Assembly (NCBI RefSeq): GCF_019393635.1
Contig: NC_057863.1
Span: 33,857,857 to 33,921,856, forward strand
Source of the DNA: Dromiciops gliroides
Lineage: Eukaryota; Chordata; Mammalia; Microbiotheria; Microbiotheriidae
DNA: 64,000 nt
Reading direction: 5' to 3'
Shown: positions 11,200 to 23,161 of the stretch, piece by piece
How positions within the stretch are numbered: position 1 is the stretch's first letter
Layout: each line of letters begins with the position of its first letter
Position numbers and translations under genes: made by a program
Notes under the pieces: generated by a model
Told to the model about the DNA's origin: nothing
The model's database searches: none
The model's input: only the letters and a program-made list of their open reading frames with translations

Positions 11200-11415
11200 G
11201 AATAGTTAACTCAAGGCTGGGGGTGGTCTGATCTTCATTTTAATATAGCCTATCTCCAAATTTAATTGACCAATCAAAAGTGATTAGACATCTCTCAGGA
11301 AAACCTCTTCTTCAAAGGGCATATAAGCTGTGATCCCACTGCCATTAGGGGGTCTTTGGTCTGAGAGAGATATCCATTGACCATCCTTTTATTAATAACC
11401 TGCTGGCCTATTAAT
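11200..11415 (+). mobile_element. Possible LTR / promoter-like segment
   Basis: CCAATC near 11270 is followed 50 bp later by CATATAAGC near 11320. About 80 bp further on comes a T-rich region with CTTTTATTAATAACC. The spacing resembles a retroviral U3-R boundary, but no ends or second copy are identified. Confidence 0.3.
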
Positions 11416-12350
11416 ACAATGATTAAATTACCAAGAAATTATGCCTCTCATATTTTAATCATCACTGTTATGTGTACAAAGATAATGCCTAACACGGATT
11501 TTATAATTTACTGTATTAGAAAGATTGTTAGAAATGTGAATTCCTCTTTAATTCTTTTGGGTTATGGATTTAATTGTTAAGACTGATATAAAAAAAATCA
11601 GTAGCAAACTAGTCATTGAGTTAGGGTGTAAGTATTTTAAGATTTCAAGATCTAGCCACATGCTTAATTGGTTAAAGTGCAGTGATTGACTTCAGTTAAG
11701 AACTAGAAACTGCAAAGGAAAAGATTTTTCAGAAATCAGTCTGTAACCAGCTATAGTTTAGGAGTAAGATTAGATAATCATCTGGTTAATCATGTCCACC
11801 CACCTTTCAGGATAAATCTGTAGGAAGGCTTTATTAAATCTAACCCTACATAAATAGTGAATATCGTAAAGATATCACTTATTGTGATTTGTGATTACTA
11901 TATAAAATCCTAAATGTTTGCTTATATTGTTCAATTATTTAATTATTATTTAAGTAACTCTGAAAGCTCTTGAAGGCTTCTGCTTGGGAAACCTAGCCAT
12001 GTGCTGCCAGCATTAAATGAAATTCCTTTGGTCTCTTTGCCTTGGTCAAAAAGCAGCAGATTAGCTTAGAATCTTGGGATATTTTAGCCCACTAGCTTTT
12101 AAGCTACCCTAATGATAACAGGTGTGATTTCAAACTTTCAAACTTTACATTTATTTCCTAGTATATGCAGCTTGAAATTCCCAGAAGGAAGGGAATGGAA
12201 AGTTGGAATGCTCTTTTCTGGAAAGCTCTTTACCTGATAAGTCTCAAAGGTAAAGGAGGCAGGGGACTCCAGCCCTTTTAGGAAGTAGAGAAAAAGTTTA
12301 TATGAGGCTAGGAATTGATGCTGGAAATTGTTACCACATGTCTTAAAAAG
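11415..12350. other. Intergenic, nothing recognised
   Basis: AT-rich sequence with no supported feature. Confidence 0.5.
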
Positions 12351-12360
12351 GAAATAAATG

Positions 12361-12505
12361 GGGGGCAGCTAGGTGGCGCAATGGATAAGGCACCAGCCTT
12401 GGATTCAGGAGGACCTGAGTTCAAACCCAGCCTCAGACACTTACTAGCTGTGTGACCCTGGGCAAGTCACTTAAACCCCATTGCCCCGCAAAAAAACAAA
12501 CAAAC
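12361..12505 (+). mobile_element. tRNA-derived SINE (subform ending ATTGCCCCGCAAA)
   Basis: Full length. Target duplication AAGGAAATAAATG. Confidence 0.93.
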
Positions 12506-12647
12506 AAAAAAGGAAATAAATGAATACATGGATAATAATCTTTTTTCTTTGAAAGTGCTAGGAACATCGGGCATTAGAGATTAAAATGTTACCCTTAGTG
12601 ATTGTAAATCCAAATTTGATTTGATTTAAGCTAAAATCTGCCCTGAA

Positions 12648-12797
12648 TGGGGCAGCTAGGTGGCACAGTGGATAGAGCACTGGCCCTGGACTCAGGAGTA
12701 CCTCAGTTCAAATCTGACCTCAGACACTTAACACTTACTAGCTGTGTGACCCTGGGCAAGTCACTTAACCCCCATTGCCTCACTAAAAAAAAAAATC
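12648..12797 (+). mobile_element. tRNA-derived SINE (subform ending TTGCCTCACTAAA)
   Basis: Full length. Target duplication AAAATCTGCCCTGAA. Confidence 0.93.
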
Positions 12798-12949
12798 CAT
12801 TAAAATCTGCCCTGAAGAAAATAAGAATAGGGTATGAGAATGCTCTCTTTATCAGGAATGTTATGAAAAATAACATCGAAAAAATATTTGTTTGTGAAAA
12901 GATATTTGTTATTTGGTGTTAAGAAAGTTATTAGCTGCATGGTCCCAAG

Positions 12950-13100
12950 AAAGTAATATTTACATTAATTTATTCCTCTGTAAAGGGATAATAATAGAAA
13001 CTACCCTTCAGGGTTGTTGTGAGGATCCAATGATTGTAAAGTGTTTGGTACAGTGCTTGGCAAAGGGCAAATGTTATAAGAATGGTAATTAGTCTTATAG
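12950..13100 (+). repeat. MIR 3' part
   Basis: CAGGGTTGTTGTGAGGATCC and the following AAAGTGTTTGGTACAGTG. Confidence 0.7.
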
Positions 13101-13149
13101 TCTTATTATTTCTTTGATTAGATGTAATTACTTCATACTTGATAACTTA

Positions 13150-13350
13150 ATGTGGGTTTTTTTGGTCTTTTTAAAAATCTTAATAGTACTTTTTTTCCCA
13201 GTTACATGTAAAGATGGTTTTCAACAATTGTTTTTATAAGATTTTGAGTTCCAAATTTTTCTCCTTCCCTCCCTTCCCTCCCCCCTCCACAAGACAGCAA
13301 CCAACATGATATAGGTTATATTAGTAAAATCATGTTAAACATTTATGTGG
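13150..13350 (-). mobile_element. L1 3' end fragment
   Basis: The same terminal block as at 5.9-6.1 kb (AGATTTTGAGTTCCAAATTT, CCCTCCC tract, GATATAGGTTATATTAG). Confidence 0.8.
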
Positions 13351-13925
13351 ATTTTTAGATGTGATCAGTATACAATGTCAGTTGTGATGAGATGAATGAT
13401 TTTCTGTGTGAGGTAATTTGTAAGTGCATTCACCTGAACTGGTAATGGATTTGTTTCAAAATTTAAATACATAAATACATAATATAATATATGGTATTGT
13501 TATGCTTTTAAATTTTCTGATATTGTATAATTTGGTGAATAATTGTATATGCTATATTATTTGGGATGTGTAAATATAATAATTCCAAATTGTATACAGA
13601 GAACAACTTATAGGCAAAATTGTCTATAGTAAACCATGTTTGGATATTAATGATGTTCAAATGAACATAAACACCAAATACTGCTCTCATAATCCCTTTA
13701 AACAATGGAAACGTCTTTCAGATGACTCTTAAGTAGTTTGCATGCACTTCTATACATATTCTAATCTCAGATTAAATAACAAACATATGTAAAAATCAGA
13801 TTTCTCATTAGGGTGACAAGATAGCTCCTAAGTTACTACTCTTTACTAACATAACCATCTCTACTGAAATCCTGTTCCTTAAAACAAAAACAAGAAAGGT
13901 TACTGACAAACAGGGCCCTCACTAT
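13350..13925. other. Intergenic, nothing recognised
   Basis: AT-rich with no supported feature. Confidence 0.5.
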
Positions 13926-13926
13926 A

Positions 13927-13957
<31 letters not shown>

Positions 13958-13958
<1 letters not shown>

Positions 13959-14108
13959 TTTTTTTCTTTTTAGTGAGGCAATTGGGGTTAAGTGATTTGC
14001 CCAGGGTCACACAGCTAGTAAGTGTTAAGTGTCTGAGGCCGGATTTGAACTCAGGTACTCCTGACTCCAGGGTCCTTGCTCTATTGACTGTGCCACGTAG
14101 CTGCCCCC
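13958..14108 (-). mobile_element. tRNA-derived SINE (short form)
   Basis: The tail merges into a CATA/TA simple repeat at 13928-13957. Confidence 0.92.
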
Positions 14109-14184
14109 AGGTGCTATGATTTGGAAAGCCTAGTTGTTGCTATTGTTGCTTGTCCTCCATCACAGTAAAGAGGAAGGACCACTT

Positions 14185-14430
14185 ATGCTTCGATTTCCTA
14201 CTCTGTCTCTATCTTTTCAAAGAAAAGAAGTGCTCACAGACTTTGAGACTGGAACAATTTCTCTAAAACGATTAAAGTACTCCAAGACATTTATGATAGA
14301 GACTCTTGGAATGAGAAGAGGTAATCAGCACCATAGGTGTGGTAGGTCAGTGGGCTGGAGTAAATAGATGATGGAATAAGAAGTTGAAGTTTGAGGACAT
14401 ATTCATGTGGGAAAGGAATGACTTAGTGGT
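14185..14430 (+). repeat. Unnamed repeat, copy 1
   Basis: GAAGTGCTCACAGACTTTGA, GACTGGAACA, then GTCAGTGGGCTGGAGTAAAT and AGTTGAAGTTTGAGGACATA. Each block has a diverged counterpart in 16.28-17.28 kb. Confidence 0.6.
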
Positions 14431-14952
14431 GATATAAGGAAAATTGAGATATTCAGCTAATTATCAAGTTGTGACACTACCAGTGATCCCTTAATTAGTG
14501 AGTCAAATTAATGAGTGAGTCAAAAAGGATGAAATATCACAGGCTGAAAAATCCTCATGCCCCCAAGTGACTTCCAAAAGTCAACTCGATGAGTCAGAAA
14601 GAAAAACTCTAAGAAGGGATGAGCCCACTTCCCTCCAAGACTCATAGAAAATGAAAAGACAGGAGAAGAGGAAGCCGCTTGAATTTGTGGAACCAGTCAA
14701 TTGGATGCACAAGTGCAGGCAATCTCCATCAGGAATGGAGCCAACATTCCTGTATGAGCTCATTAGGCACAAGAAAGGTTGGAATGAATGATGTGTTACT
14801 GAGCTACCCTCTCCACCCCCAATTCTGTATCTCCTTTTTCCCACTGAGCTCCCACATGGGAGCCTGAAGCTTTTTCATTTGGGAACAAGTTTCCCTTTAT
14901 GTAATTTTATAAGTGGAAAAGGACATTATTAGATAAGAGCCATTAAAAATAG

Positions 14953-15071
14953 CACTGGCCCTGGATTCAGGAGGACCTGAGTTCAAATCCTATCTCAGAC
15001 TCTTGACACTTACTAGCTGTGTGGCCCTGGGCAAGTCATTTAACCCCAATTGGCTCGCCAAAAAAAAAAAA
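14953..15071 (+). mobile_element. tRNA-derived SINE, 5'-truncated
   Basis: Starts at GCACTGGCCCTGG. The A-tail passes into (AT)n. Confidence 0.9.
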
Positions 15072-15093
15072 AATATATATATATATATATATA
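15072..15093. repeat. (AT)n at a SINE tail
   Basis: A short AT run grown from the A-tail of the SINE at 14953-15071. Confidence 0.9.
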
Positions 15094-15154
15094 TCTGCTC
15101 TGCCACTGCACCCTATGGACATCTGACACAGATAAAACCTTCCATACATACTGA

Positions 15155-15280
15155 TTTCCCCATTAGAATGTGAGCTCCAGGAGAACAGGGACTATCTTTC
15201 TTTTCCATTTCTATCTCCATAACTTAACATTGTGCTTTGCACATCGTAAGTACTTAATAAATTCTTTATTCATTCATTTT
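15155..15280 (+). repeat. L2-type 3' end
   Basis: TTAGAATGTGAGCTCCAGGA to GTAAGTACTTAATAAATTC. Confidence 0.72.
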
Positions 15281-15498
15281 AATCATTTACAAATGTTTAT
15301 CTTTTTTTTTTTTGAAAAGTATTTGCTGTAGGGTTTTGCAAGTTTGGATATACTAATGGAAATAGAATTGGAAGGAGAGAATAGGGGGGAACATCCCAAA
15401 GGAAAAGAGAGAAACAGATTTAACTCTGAGGTATTTGCCAGTGCACTATCTCTATTTGGGGGCTCAGAGCTAATTATTAAAAAAAAATAGAAACAATT

Positions 15499-15638
15499 GG
15501 GGGCAGCTGCGTGGTGTAGTGGATAAAGCACCGGTCCTGGATTCAGGAGGACCTGAGTTCAAATCCTGCCCCAGACACTTGACACACTAGCTGTGTGACC
15601 CTGGGCAAGTCACTTAACCCTCATTACCCTGCAAAAAA
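15499..15638 (+). mobile_element. tRNA-derived SINE (short form)
   Basis: Full length. Target duplication AGAAACAATT. Confidence 0.92.
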
Positions 15639-15904
15639 GAGAAAGAAACAATTACAAACCCTTTGATACAAATTCTCAGGACAGAAAAGGAACATTTATA
15701 GTAGAGTCCCAGTTTAAATGAGGAATCAGTAATAGGGCAAGGGAAACAAATAGAAATGATTGAATGTGTTGTGTGTGTACAGAATATACAAATGAATACA
15801 AGGTAGTTTAGGTAGGGAAGACACTAGCAGCTAGGTGACTGACATTCCATGTATAAGGTGTAATTTGAACTGAGTCTTAAAGGAATTAAGGGCTTCCTAG
15901 GAAG

Positions 15905-16030
15905 CGGTTGGCATAATGGATTTGGACTTGGAGTCAGAAAGACCCAAGTTCAACTCTCATCTTGGATGAATACTAGCTGTGTGACCCTGGGCAAGTCACT
16001 TAACTTCTTGTTTCTCAGTTCTCAATCTAT
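15905..16030 (+). repeat. MIR-like SINE
   Basis: ATTTGGACTTGGAGTCAGAA to GGGCAAGTCACTTAACTTC. Confidence 0.75.
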
Positions 16031-16356
16031 CATGCTATGGGCAGAGATGAGAAGAGAATACTTCATCTCCTTAAACATGACCTAGTTTGATGCCCTTATT
16101 ATCAACAACTTCTTGTGTCCTAAGAAGGAGGAGTTTATCCAGGCTCTTTGGATAGTCAGACTTCTTGTGGCATTTATAAAAACTGGGCAAAGCAGAAACT
16201 TCTTTAATTTCTCAATAAAGGCTGTTCCCCTTCCCATAATGGGCTTTATCCAAGTAGGCAGGTGCTACCACTTCCTCATTGGCTCCCCACTCCTTCTAAG
16301 AAATGAAGTGCTCAAGGACTTTGAGATTGGAACAGCTCCTCAAAAACAGATGAAGA

Positions 16357-16908
16357 GGGGCACTAGGTGGAGCAGTGGATAGAGCACTGACCCTGGATTC
16401 AGGATTACATGAGTTCAAATTCGGCCTCAGACACTTAACACTTACTAGCTGTGTGATCCTGGGCAAGTCACTGTTAAGGGCTAAAATTCTAGCTAAACTG
16501 TCTAAAATATCTAATGAGTGGTCGCCAATAAATTATAAGCTTTAGCAAGAGTTAGACTTTTAAGCATTTATTAAGGAGAATAAGAATTTGGTAAAGAGAG
16601 AGAAAAAGGCCTAGATTTCTATCTATTAAAGGGAGAGCACATTTCTAGCTCCCTTCTCCACCAGAGTCCAGAGGAAAAGAGCGCGAGACTCAGCGCCAGT
16701 CTCTTCCTTCCTCCTCCCACTAGCCCGTGTCAGGAAGTGACGCCAAAGAAAAGACTCCTGGTCTTGCCCTCAAAGACCTTCGCTTCATGGGTGAAACTCT
16801 TCTACAGTAAGTCTCCAGCAGGTGGCGTCATTCCAATCGTTACATCACTTAACCCCAATTGCCCAGCAAAAAAACCCCAAAAAACCAAAAACCAAAACAA
16901 AACAAAAC
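16357..16908 (+). mobile_element. tRNA-derived SINE split by a solo LTR
   Basis: SINE halves at 16357-16471 and 16845-16908, separated by the LTR at 16472-16844. Preceded by AACAGATGAAGA, a target copied again after it. Confidence 0.92.
16472..16844 (-). mobile_element. Solo LTR inserted inside a SINE
   Basis: On the minus strand it begins TGTAACGATTGG and ends CCCTTAACA, with AATAAA about 240 bp in. TCAC flanks both sides (16468-16471 and 16845-16848) at the point where the SINE reads AAGTCACTTAACCCC, so the insertion is exact. It shares its general layout and some 3' sequence with the LTR at 7.2-7.7 kb. Confidence 0.75.
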
Positions 16909-16918
16909 AGATGAAGAA

Positions 16919-17070
16919 GGGCAGCTAGGTGGCGCAGTGGATAGAGCACCGGCCCTGGATTCAGGATGACCTGAGTTCAAATCAGATCTCAGACACTTGA
17001 CACTTAATAGTTGTGTGACCCTGGGCAAGTCACTTAACCCCAATTGCCTCACCAAAAAAAACCCAAAACA
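16919..17070 (+). mobile_element. tRNA-derived SINE at the flank of another
   Basis: Inserted into the target-duplication copy of the preceding SINE. AACAGATGAAGA thus occurs three times. Confidence 0.92.
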
Positions 17071-17664
17071 AAACCAACAGATGAAGAGCTCTAAGATAAT
17101 CACACTGCAGCCTTCCTAGAAAGGCAACACCCTCAAATGAGAAGAGTTCTCTTCTACCTCTTAGCTTAGCCAATACCATAGGAGTACTAGGTTGCTGGGC
17201 TGAAGCAAATAAGGAAAGATGAAATTAGAAGCTGAAGTTTCAGGGCATATTCTTGGAGGAAAAGGATAACTGAAGAAAATAGAGAAAGGCAAAAAAGTGA
17301 ATAACAAAAGAGACTAAAGAAGTATGGTACTCTACTTTGATACAAACAGGGCTAAGACCCTGTTTTTTTATCCCCAGACGTCATCTGGGTCTGGAGCGAA
17401 TCTGGGAGTGTGAATCTGGACTGAGGTCCAGACAAACATTGAAGATCATCATTCTACAGGGAGGCTGGGTCAAGTTATACCTGGTTTCTATTTGCCTGCC
17501 TAGGTTAAAAGGAGCATTGGAGGACTAAGTCTTGAGGCAAAGCAAGTAATATAAGAAATAGAAACCTATCAACTACATACTGGAATTCTTACCATTTATT
17601 CAAAGTTCAAAGAGATCCATAGAAAAGCAAATCTCAACATCCATTACTTCTCTGCTAGGAGATA

Positions 17665-18412
17665 AGATTTTTTTCATTTTCATTTTTATTTAGCATTTTA
17701 TTTTCCCCTAATTACATGTAAAAACAATTTTTAACATCCATTTTTAAAACTTTGTGTTCTGAATTCTCTTCCTTCTTCCCTCCCCACATCCCCTGCACTT
17801 TGAGAAGGCAAGCAATTCAACACAAGTTATACATGTGTAGTCATGCAAAACATTTCCATATTTGTCATGTTGTGAAAGAAAACAGACCAAAAAACTCAAG
17901 AAAAAGAAACTTTAAAAAATTATGTTTCAATCTGTATTCAGACACCACCGATTCTTTCTCCAGGGATGGATAGCATTTTTCATCATAAGTCCTTCAGAGT
18001 TGCCCTGGATCATTGAATTGGTGGGAATAGCTAAGTCATTCACAACTGATCATCTTACAATACGGCTGTTACTTTGTACACATTTCACTTTGCATCAGCT
18101 CATGTAAGTGTTTCCAGGTTTTTCTTATAGCACAATATTATTCTCTCATAATCACATACCACAATTTGTTCAGCCATTCCCCAATTGGTGGACATCCCCT
18201 CAATTTCCAATTCTTTGCCACCAGAAAAGAGCTGCTATAAATATTTTTTTGTAAATATCAGTCTTTCTTTCCCTTTTTGTTTTCTATCTCTTTTTGGATA
18301 CAGACCTAGTAGTGGTAATGCTAGGTCAGGGTATACATGGATTTATAGCCCTTAAGACATAGTTTAAAATTGCTCTACAGAATGGTTGAATCAGTTTGCA
18401 ACTTGCTAGGAG
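17665..18412 (-). mobile_element. L1 3' region
   Basis: L1 3' UTR followed by the end of ORF2, to about the point GTTTGCAACTTGC. Confidence 0.85.
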
Positions 18413-18449
18413 ATAAGATTAACCAGTTGGGGAACTTTCAAACAATAGT

Positions 18450-18599
18450 TTTGGTTTTTTTTAGTGAGGCAATTGGGGTTAAGTGACTTGCCCAGGGTCA
18501 CACAGCTAGTAAGTGTTAAGTGTCTGAGGCCAGATTTGAACTCAGGTCCTCCTGATTCCAGAGTCGGTGCTTTATCCACTGCTCCACCTGGCTGCCCCC
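18450..18599 (-). mobile_element. tRNA-derived SINE (short form)
   Basis: Target duplication CAAACAATAGTTTT. Confidence 0.93.
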
Positions 18600-18789
18600 G
18601 CAAACAATAGTTTTAACCAGAGGTATACTGTAGTCAACTTGTACTGATTTGTGGGCAAATGCTACATGCTTTGATTTATTGCTTTGTGGGTTGTAGACAT
18701 AAGAAAGTGATGGCAAGATTGTTAATAATAACTTTAAATTTAAAAGTCTGTTGTCCTATTCCAAGAACCAGTTAAACATTTACCAGCAT

Positions 18790-19200
18790 ACCCTTGCTCC
18801 ATTAGTAAGAGCTTCTATTTGTGTAACGCTCTCAGGTTTGCCAAGGAATTTTCAGACATAATCTCATTGTAGCTTCACAACAGAGTTATTGTTGTTCAAT
18901 CATTCAGTCATGTCTGATTCTTTGTGACTCCTTGAACTTGTCCATGAGGTTTTCTTGGCAAAGATACTGGAGTGGTTTGCCATTTCCTTCTCTAGCTTAT
19001 TTTACAGATGAGGAAACTGAGGCAAACTGGGTTAAGTGACTTGCCCCAGAGTTACATAAATAGTAAATTCCTGAGGCTGGGTTTGAACTAAGATCTTCCT
19101 GACTCCAAAGCCCACGGCTGTAACTACTCTCACAATAGATATGTTATTGTTGCCCTCATTTTCAAATGAAAAAACTGAGACAAAAAATTTTAATAATATG
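18790..19200 (-). repeat. CORE-SINE split by a long-form SINE
   Basis: Outer parts at 18800-18889 and 19131-19200. Confidence 0.6.
18890..19130 (-). mobile_element. tRNA-derived SINE (long form)
   Basis: TTGTTGTTCAATCATTCAGT start, GGTTTTCTTGGCAAAGATAC core. Nested in a CORE-SINE (18790-19200). Confidence 0.85.
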
Positions 19201-19593
19201 CCTCAGGTCCCAGAGGTAGTAAGTGCTCAACTCCCACACTTTATCATTTTTTGCTCTACTCAATAGTACCTCTTTCAAAACCTGACTTATTACACAAGCC
19301 ATCAGTTTGGGCCATTACCTTCCTTTTTCGGTTGATGGGGATTTCCAGCTAAGAGAACACAGCTGGCTCTCTCTACCCTCCACCCACAGCTATGAGTTAA
19401 TATCCAGCCACCACTTTTTCCTCCATAATCTCTTATCTGTAGCTTCATATGGAAAATGTGTTGAATAATATTTCTCAAGGAAGTGTTAAGTTCCATTAGC
19501 AATCATCATCTCTTTTTCCATATTCCTAATTTAGGTAATTTTCTTACCCTCTCCTTAAAAAGTGTTTTCAGCAGGATTAAATTTAGTATTTTA

Positions 19594-19748
19594 GGGGCAG
19601 CAAGGTGGAGCAGTGGATAGAGCAACAGCCCTGGATTCAGGAGGACCTGAGTTCAAATCTGGCCTCAGGTACTTGACACTTACTAGCTGTGTGACCCTGG
19701 GCAAGTCACTTAACCCTCATTGCCCCACCAAAAAAAAAAAAAAAAAAA
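19594..19748 (+). mobile_element. tRNA-derived SINE (short form)
   Basis: Full length with a long A-tail. Confidence 0.93.
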
Positions 19749-19749
19749 G

Positions 19750-20210
19750 GACGTAGAGGGTGTGAGAGACAGAGATAAGGAGGGGGAACATTCCAGGAAT
19801 GAGGTTGTTGCCTGTGAAAAGACATGGAATTGATAAGTAAAATGTTGCGTGTGAGAAATAACTGGAAGGCTTATTTGAATGGCCCGGAGTGTGCTTGAAG
19901 AGAAGTAATATACACAAAAAGGCAGGAAATGTTAAAATGGAGTCAGATCTAAAAGAGTTTTCGATGCTAAACAGAGGAGTTTATATTTGATCCAAGTTTG
20001 GCGGCCACCGGAGTTTATTGCACAGAGGAAGGATCAATCTAGATTAATCATAATGGCTGGCATCATCAGTTGGGTCAAGTCAATAAGCATTTATTAAGCT
20101 CCAACTATATACCAGACAGTGCTGGGGATACAAAGATAGCTCAAAACAGCCCCTGCCGTTAAGGAGCTCACAGTGTAATGGGGGAGACAGTATACAAAAA
20201 GCTCTATACT
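19750..20210. repeat. Ancient L3-like LINE segments
   Basis: GAGGAGTTTATATTTGATCC, ACCGGAGTTTATTGCAC, then TAAGCATTTATTAAGCTCCA to TAATGGGGGAGACAGTAT. The family name is uncertain. Confidence 0.5.
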
Positions 20211-21059
20211 ATATATATTTCTATACACACACAGGAAAACAAATTGTGTTCTGTGAAAAATGCAATTCAAAATTATAATTCTGAAAGAAAAATGAATTTG
20301 GAGAATTCAGAGAAGCATGGCAAGATTTCTGTCAACTGATAGAAGGGGAAAGAAAAAAGAAAATAATATGCACAATGATGTCACTGATGCAAATGGAAAT
20401 TAATTCTATGTAATAATTATGACCAAGCCTGGCCTCAGGGAGGAGTTGGGAAAATGCCTCTCCCTACTTTCTTGTCAGAAGTGGGGGACTCCAGGTGTGG
20501 ATGATACCACTAATGAAATTGGTTGGTTGATTTTTAGGGACTATTTTTTTCTTCTTTCCTTTTTACAAGGCTCTCTAAGTTGAGGAGGGGAGATGTATTT
20601 GAAAATGAGGATCAGGATAATGTAAACTCCAAAGATAGCAATAAAGATAAGATTTTTAAAACCCAAATATTTAGCATTTTGAGAGCCCTTTGCAATTTAC
20701 CAAGTGCATATACTCTCTCACTTGATTTTTGCAAATGTCCTGCTGGTGAGGATGAGGAAAATATCACAATGATACCTCCCTTCCAGAATGGCTACAGGGG
20801 CTGGGCTTGAAGCAAGTCTGGTGGTTGGGGGATGCTGCTCTTCCCAAGACTCTTGGGTTCAGCATCCTTGGCTTACTCTAACAGGATATGAGGAGAGATG
20901 GTGGTGAAGGTGGTGGTGGTATTAGGAATGTATAGGACATATCTGTCTCCTTAGGCTTGATGAGAAATTGCTGAATATGCTATTATAAAGAAATGAGATT
21001 CCAATACAGGCTAAATGACTTGGCCAGGATCACACAGCTAGTGAGAATTAGAAGTGTTA

Positions 21060-21744
21060 TGAACCAGCCCAGGTCCCTGCGGAGACCTCACAAATCTAGC
21101 ACTATTTCTCCCATCCCAAATGGGCACCTTCCAACCCTAAGATACCAGCCCTCTAGACAATGATTGCCAGTACCCAGTGAAATCATCTTCCAAGTTGTCA
21201 GGACAAGAAGGAGGTGAGAGCTTACACCTTCGAACAGCTGCTACAGAGACTAAGAGAGGAGAGATGTTGGGACCCAGCAGTGGCCAGGGTAATCAGTGAC
21301 TAGAGACCAACTTGGGGACAGGCACAGAAAGCCAGTGCTGATGACTGAAGCTCATGGAATCCAGGACAACTAACTAGTGTGCCCAGGAGGCCTGACCACT
21401 CCCAAGAGAAGAGTCATGTGAAAGGCAGGCCCCACTGTTGACAAATACCCACCTATGTGACTTCAGTTTCTTTATCTGCTCAAGGAACAGGCAGTACAGG
21501 GTGACCTCTTGGGTCCCAAATGCTAAACCTCTCATTAATAACTAAAATTCTTAGCTGAATCAACCTGACTGAAACCCAGACATTAAACAACTAAACTAAA
21601 AAAAGGGAGACATAAACAGAAGAAAAAATTCTGAGTTTAAAGCAACAGGAAAGCTGAGAAGGAAGTGGGTGGGGGGGTCCCGGATGGGAGGGACTGCCCA
21701 GCAGTTAGACGCCAAAAGGCTTTCAGATTCCATGTCATAGGAGC
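21060..21744. other. Intergenic, nothing recognised
   Basis: Includes a G-run block at 21660-21690 (GGGTGGGGGGGTCCCGGATG) but no identifiable element. Confidence 0.4.
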
Positions 21745-21831
21745 TTACTGTCCCATATAGGTTATACATGTGCATTCAGCAGAGTATATTTCCATATTGG
21801 TCATGTTGTGAAAGAAAACAGAGACCAAACA

Positions 21832-21885
<54 letters not shown>

Positions 21886-22430
21886 TGAAAATATTATGTT
21901 TTGGCCTGCATTCAGACTCCATCAGTTCTTTCTTTGCATGTGGATAGCATTTTTCATCATTACTTTTTTGGACTTGTTTTGGATCATTGCATTGCTGAGA
22001 AGAACTAAGTCATTCAGATTTGATCATCATACAGTATTGCTGTTACTGTGTACAATGTTCTCCTGGTTTTGTTCATTTCACTCTGCATCAGTTCAGGTAA
22101 GTCTCCCCAGGTATTTCTGAAACCATCCTGCTGGTCATTTCTTATAGCTCAATAATATTTCATCACAACTTGTTCATCCATTCCTCAAATGATAGGCATC
22201 CCCTTGATTTCCAATTCTTTGCTACCACAAAAAGAGCTGTTAAATATTTTTTGTACAAATAGGACCTTTTCCATTTTTTAATCTCTTTGGGATATAGGCT
22301 TAGTGATATTGCTGGGTCAAAGGATATGCCCAATTTTTATAGTACTTTGGGCATAGTTCCAAAATGCTCTCCAGAATGATTGGATCAGTTCACAATTCCA
22401 CCAACAATGCATTAGTGTCCCAAATAGAAA
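21745..22430 (-). mobile_element. L1 3' region with an internal (AC)n
   Basis: L1 3' UTR and ORF2 C-terminal remnants, ending near CCACCAACAATGCATTAGTG. Confidence 0.85.
21829..21881. repeat. (AC)n microsatellite
   Basis: About 25 AC units inside a minus-strand L1 3' region. Confidence 0.97.
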
Positions 22431-22890
22431 GGAAGGAAACAAGCATTTATTAGGTACCTAGTATATTCCAAGCACTCTTTTTTTTGTTGTTGTTGTTTTT
22501 GGTTTTGGTTTTTTTTGTGGGACAATTAGGATCAAGTGACTCGCCCAGGGTCACACAGCTAGCAAGTGTTAAGTGTCTGAGACTAGATTTGAACTCAGGT
22601 CCTCCCAAATCCAGTGCCAGTGTTTTATCTACTGCACCACCTAGCTGCCCCCCACCCCAAGCACTTTTCAAATATTAGCTCATTTTATCCTCACAACAAG
22701 GGTGGGGTAGGGAGAGAAAAAGGAGAGAAGTATATAGATGTATTCATGGAGCCCTTAAATTTTATAAATGAGGAAACTGAGGCAAATAGGTTAAGCAACT
22801 TGTCCAGGCTCACACACCTAGTAAGTTCATAAGGCAAGAACTCAACTCAGGTCCTCCTGAGTCCAGGGCCAACACTGTGCCATCCAGCCT
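22425..22890 (-). repeat. CORE-SINE split by a SINE
   Basis: ATTTATTAGGTACCTAGTAT, and after the inserted SINE TTAGCTCATTTTATCCTCAC to CCATCCAGCC. Confidence 0.75.
22478..22653 (-). mobile_element. tRNA-derived SINE (short form)
   Basis: Inserted in a CORE-SINE. Target duplication CCAAGCACT. Confidence 0.92.
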
Positions 22891-23005
22891 TGGAAGGGTT
22901 AACTATAAATTTTTCCCTTCAAGAAACCAAATGAATTCAAAGAAGTCAAGTCTCAGAGGTGGGGCAGTAGAATGGAAAAAAGAATGGATCAAAAATTAGT
23001 AGGGG

Positions 23006-23161
23006 AGGGGGCAACTAGGTGGAGCAGTGGATAAAGCACCGGCCCTGGATTCAGGAGTACCTGAGTTCAAATCCGGCCTCAGACACTTGACACTTACTAG
23101 CTGTGTGACCCTGGGCAAGTCACTTAACCCCCATTGCCCCGCAAAGCAAAAAGAAAAAAAA
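23006..23161 (+). mobile_element. tRNA-derived SINE (subform ending ATTGCCCCGCAAA)
   Basis: Target duplication AAAAATTAGTAGGGG. Confidence 0.93.

Larger units (their letters stand above)
16285..17280 (+). repeat. Unnamed repeat, copy 2 (interrupted)
   Basis: GAAGTGCTCAAGGACTTTGA, then two SINEs and an LTR, then GGTTGCTGGGCTGAAGCAAA and AGCTGAAGTTTCAGGGCATA. Sequence continues upstream to about 16100 with AATAAA at 16214. The family is not recognised. Confidence 0.6.
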
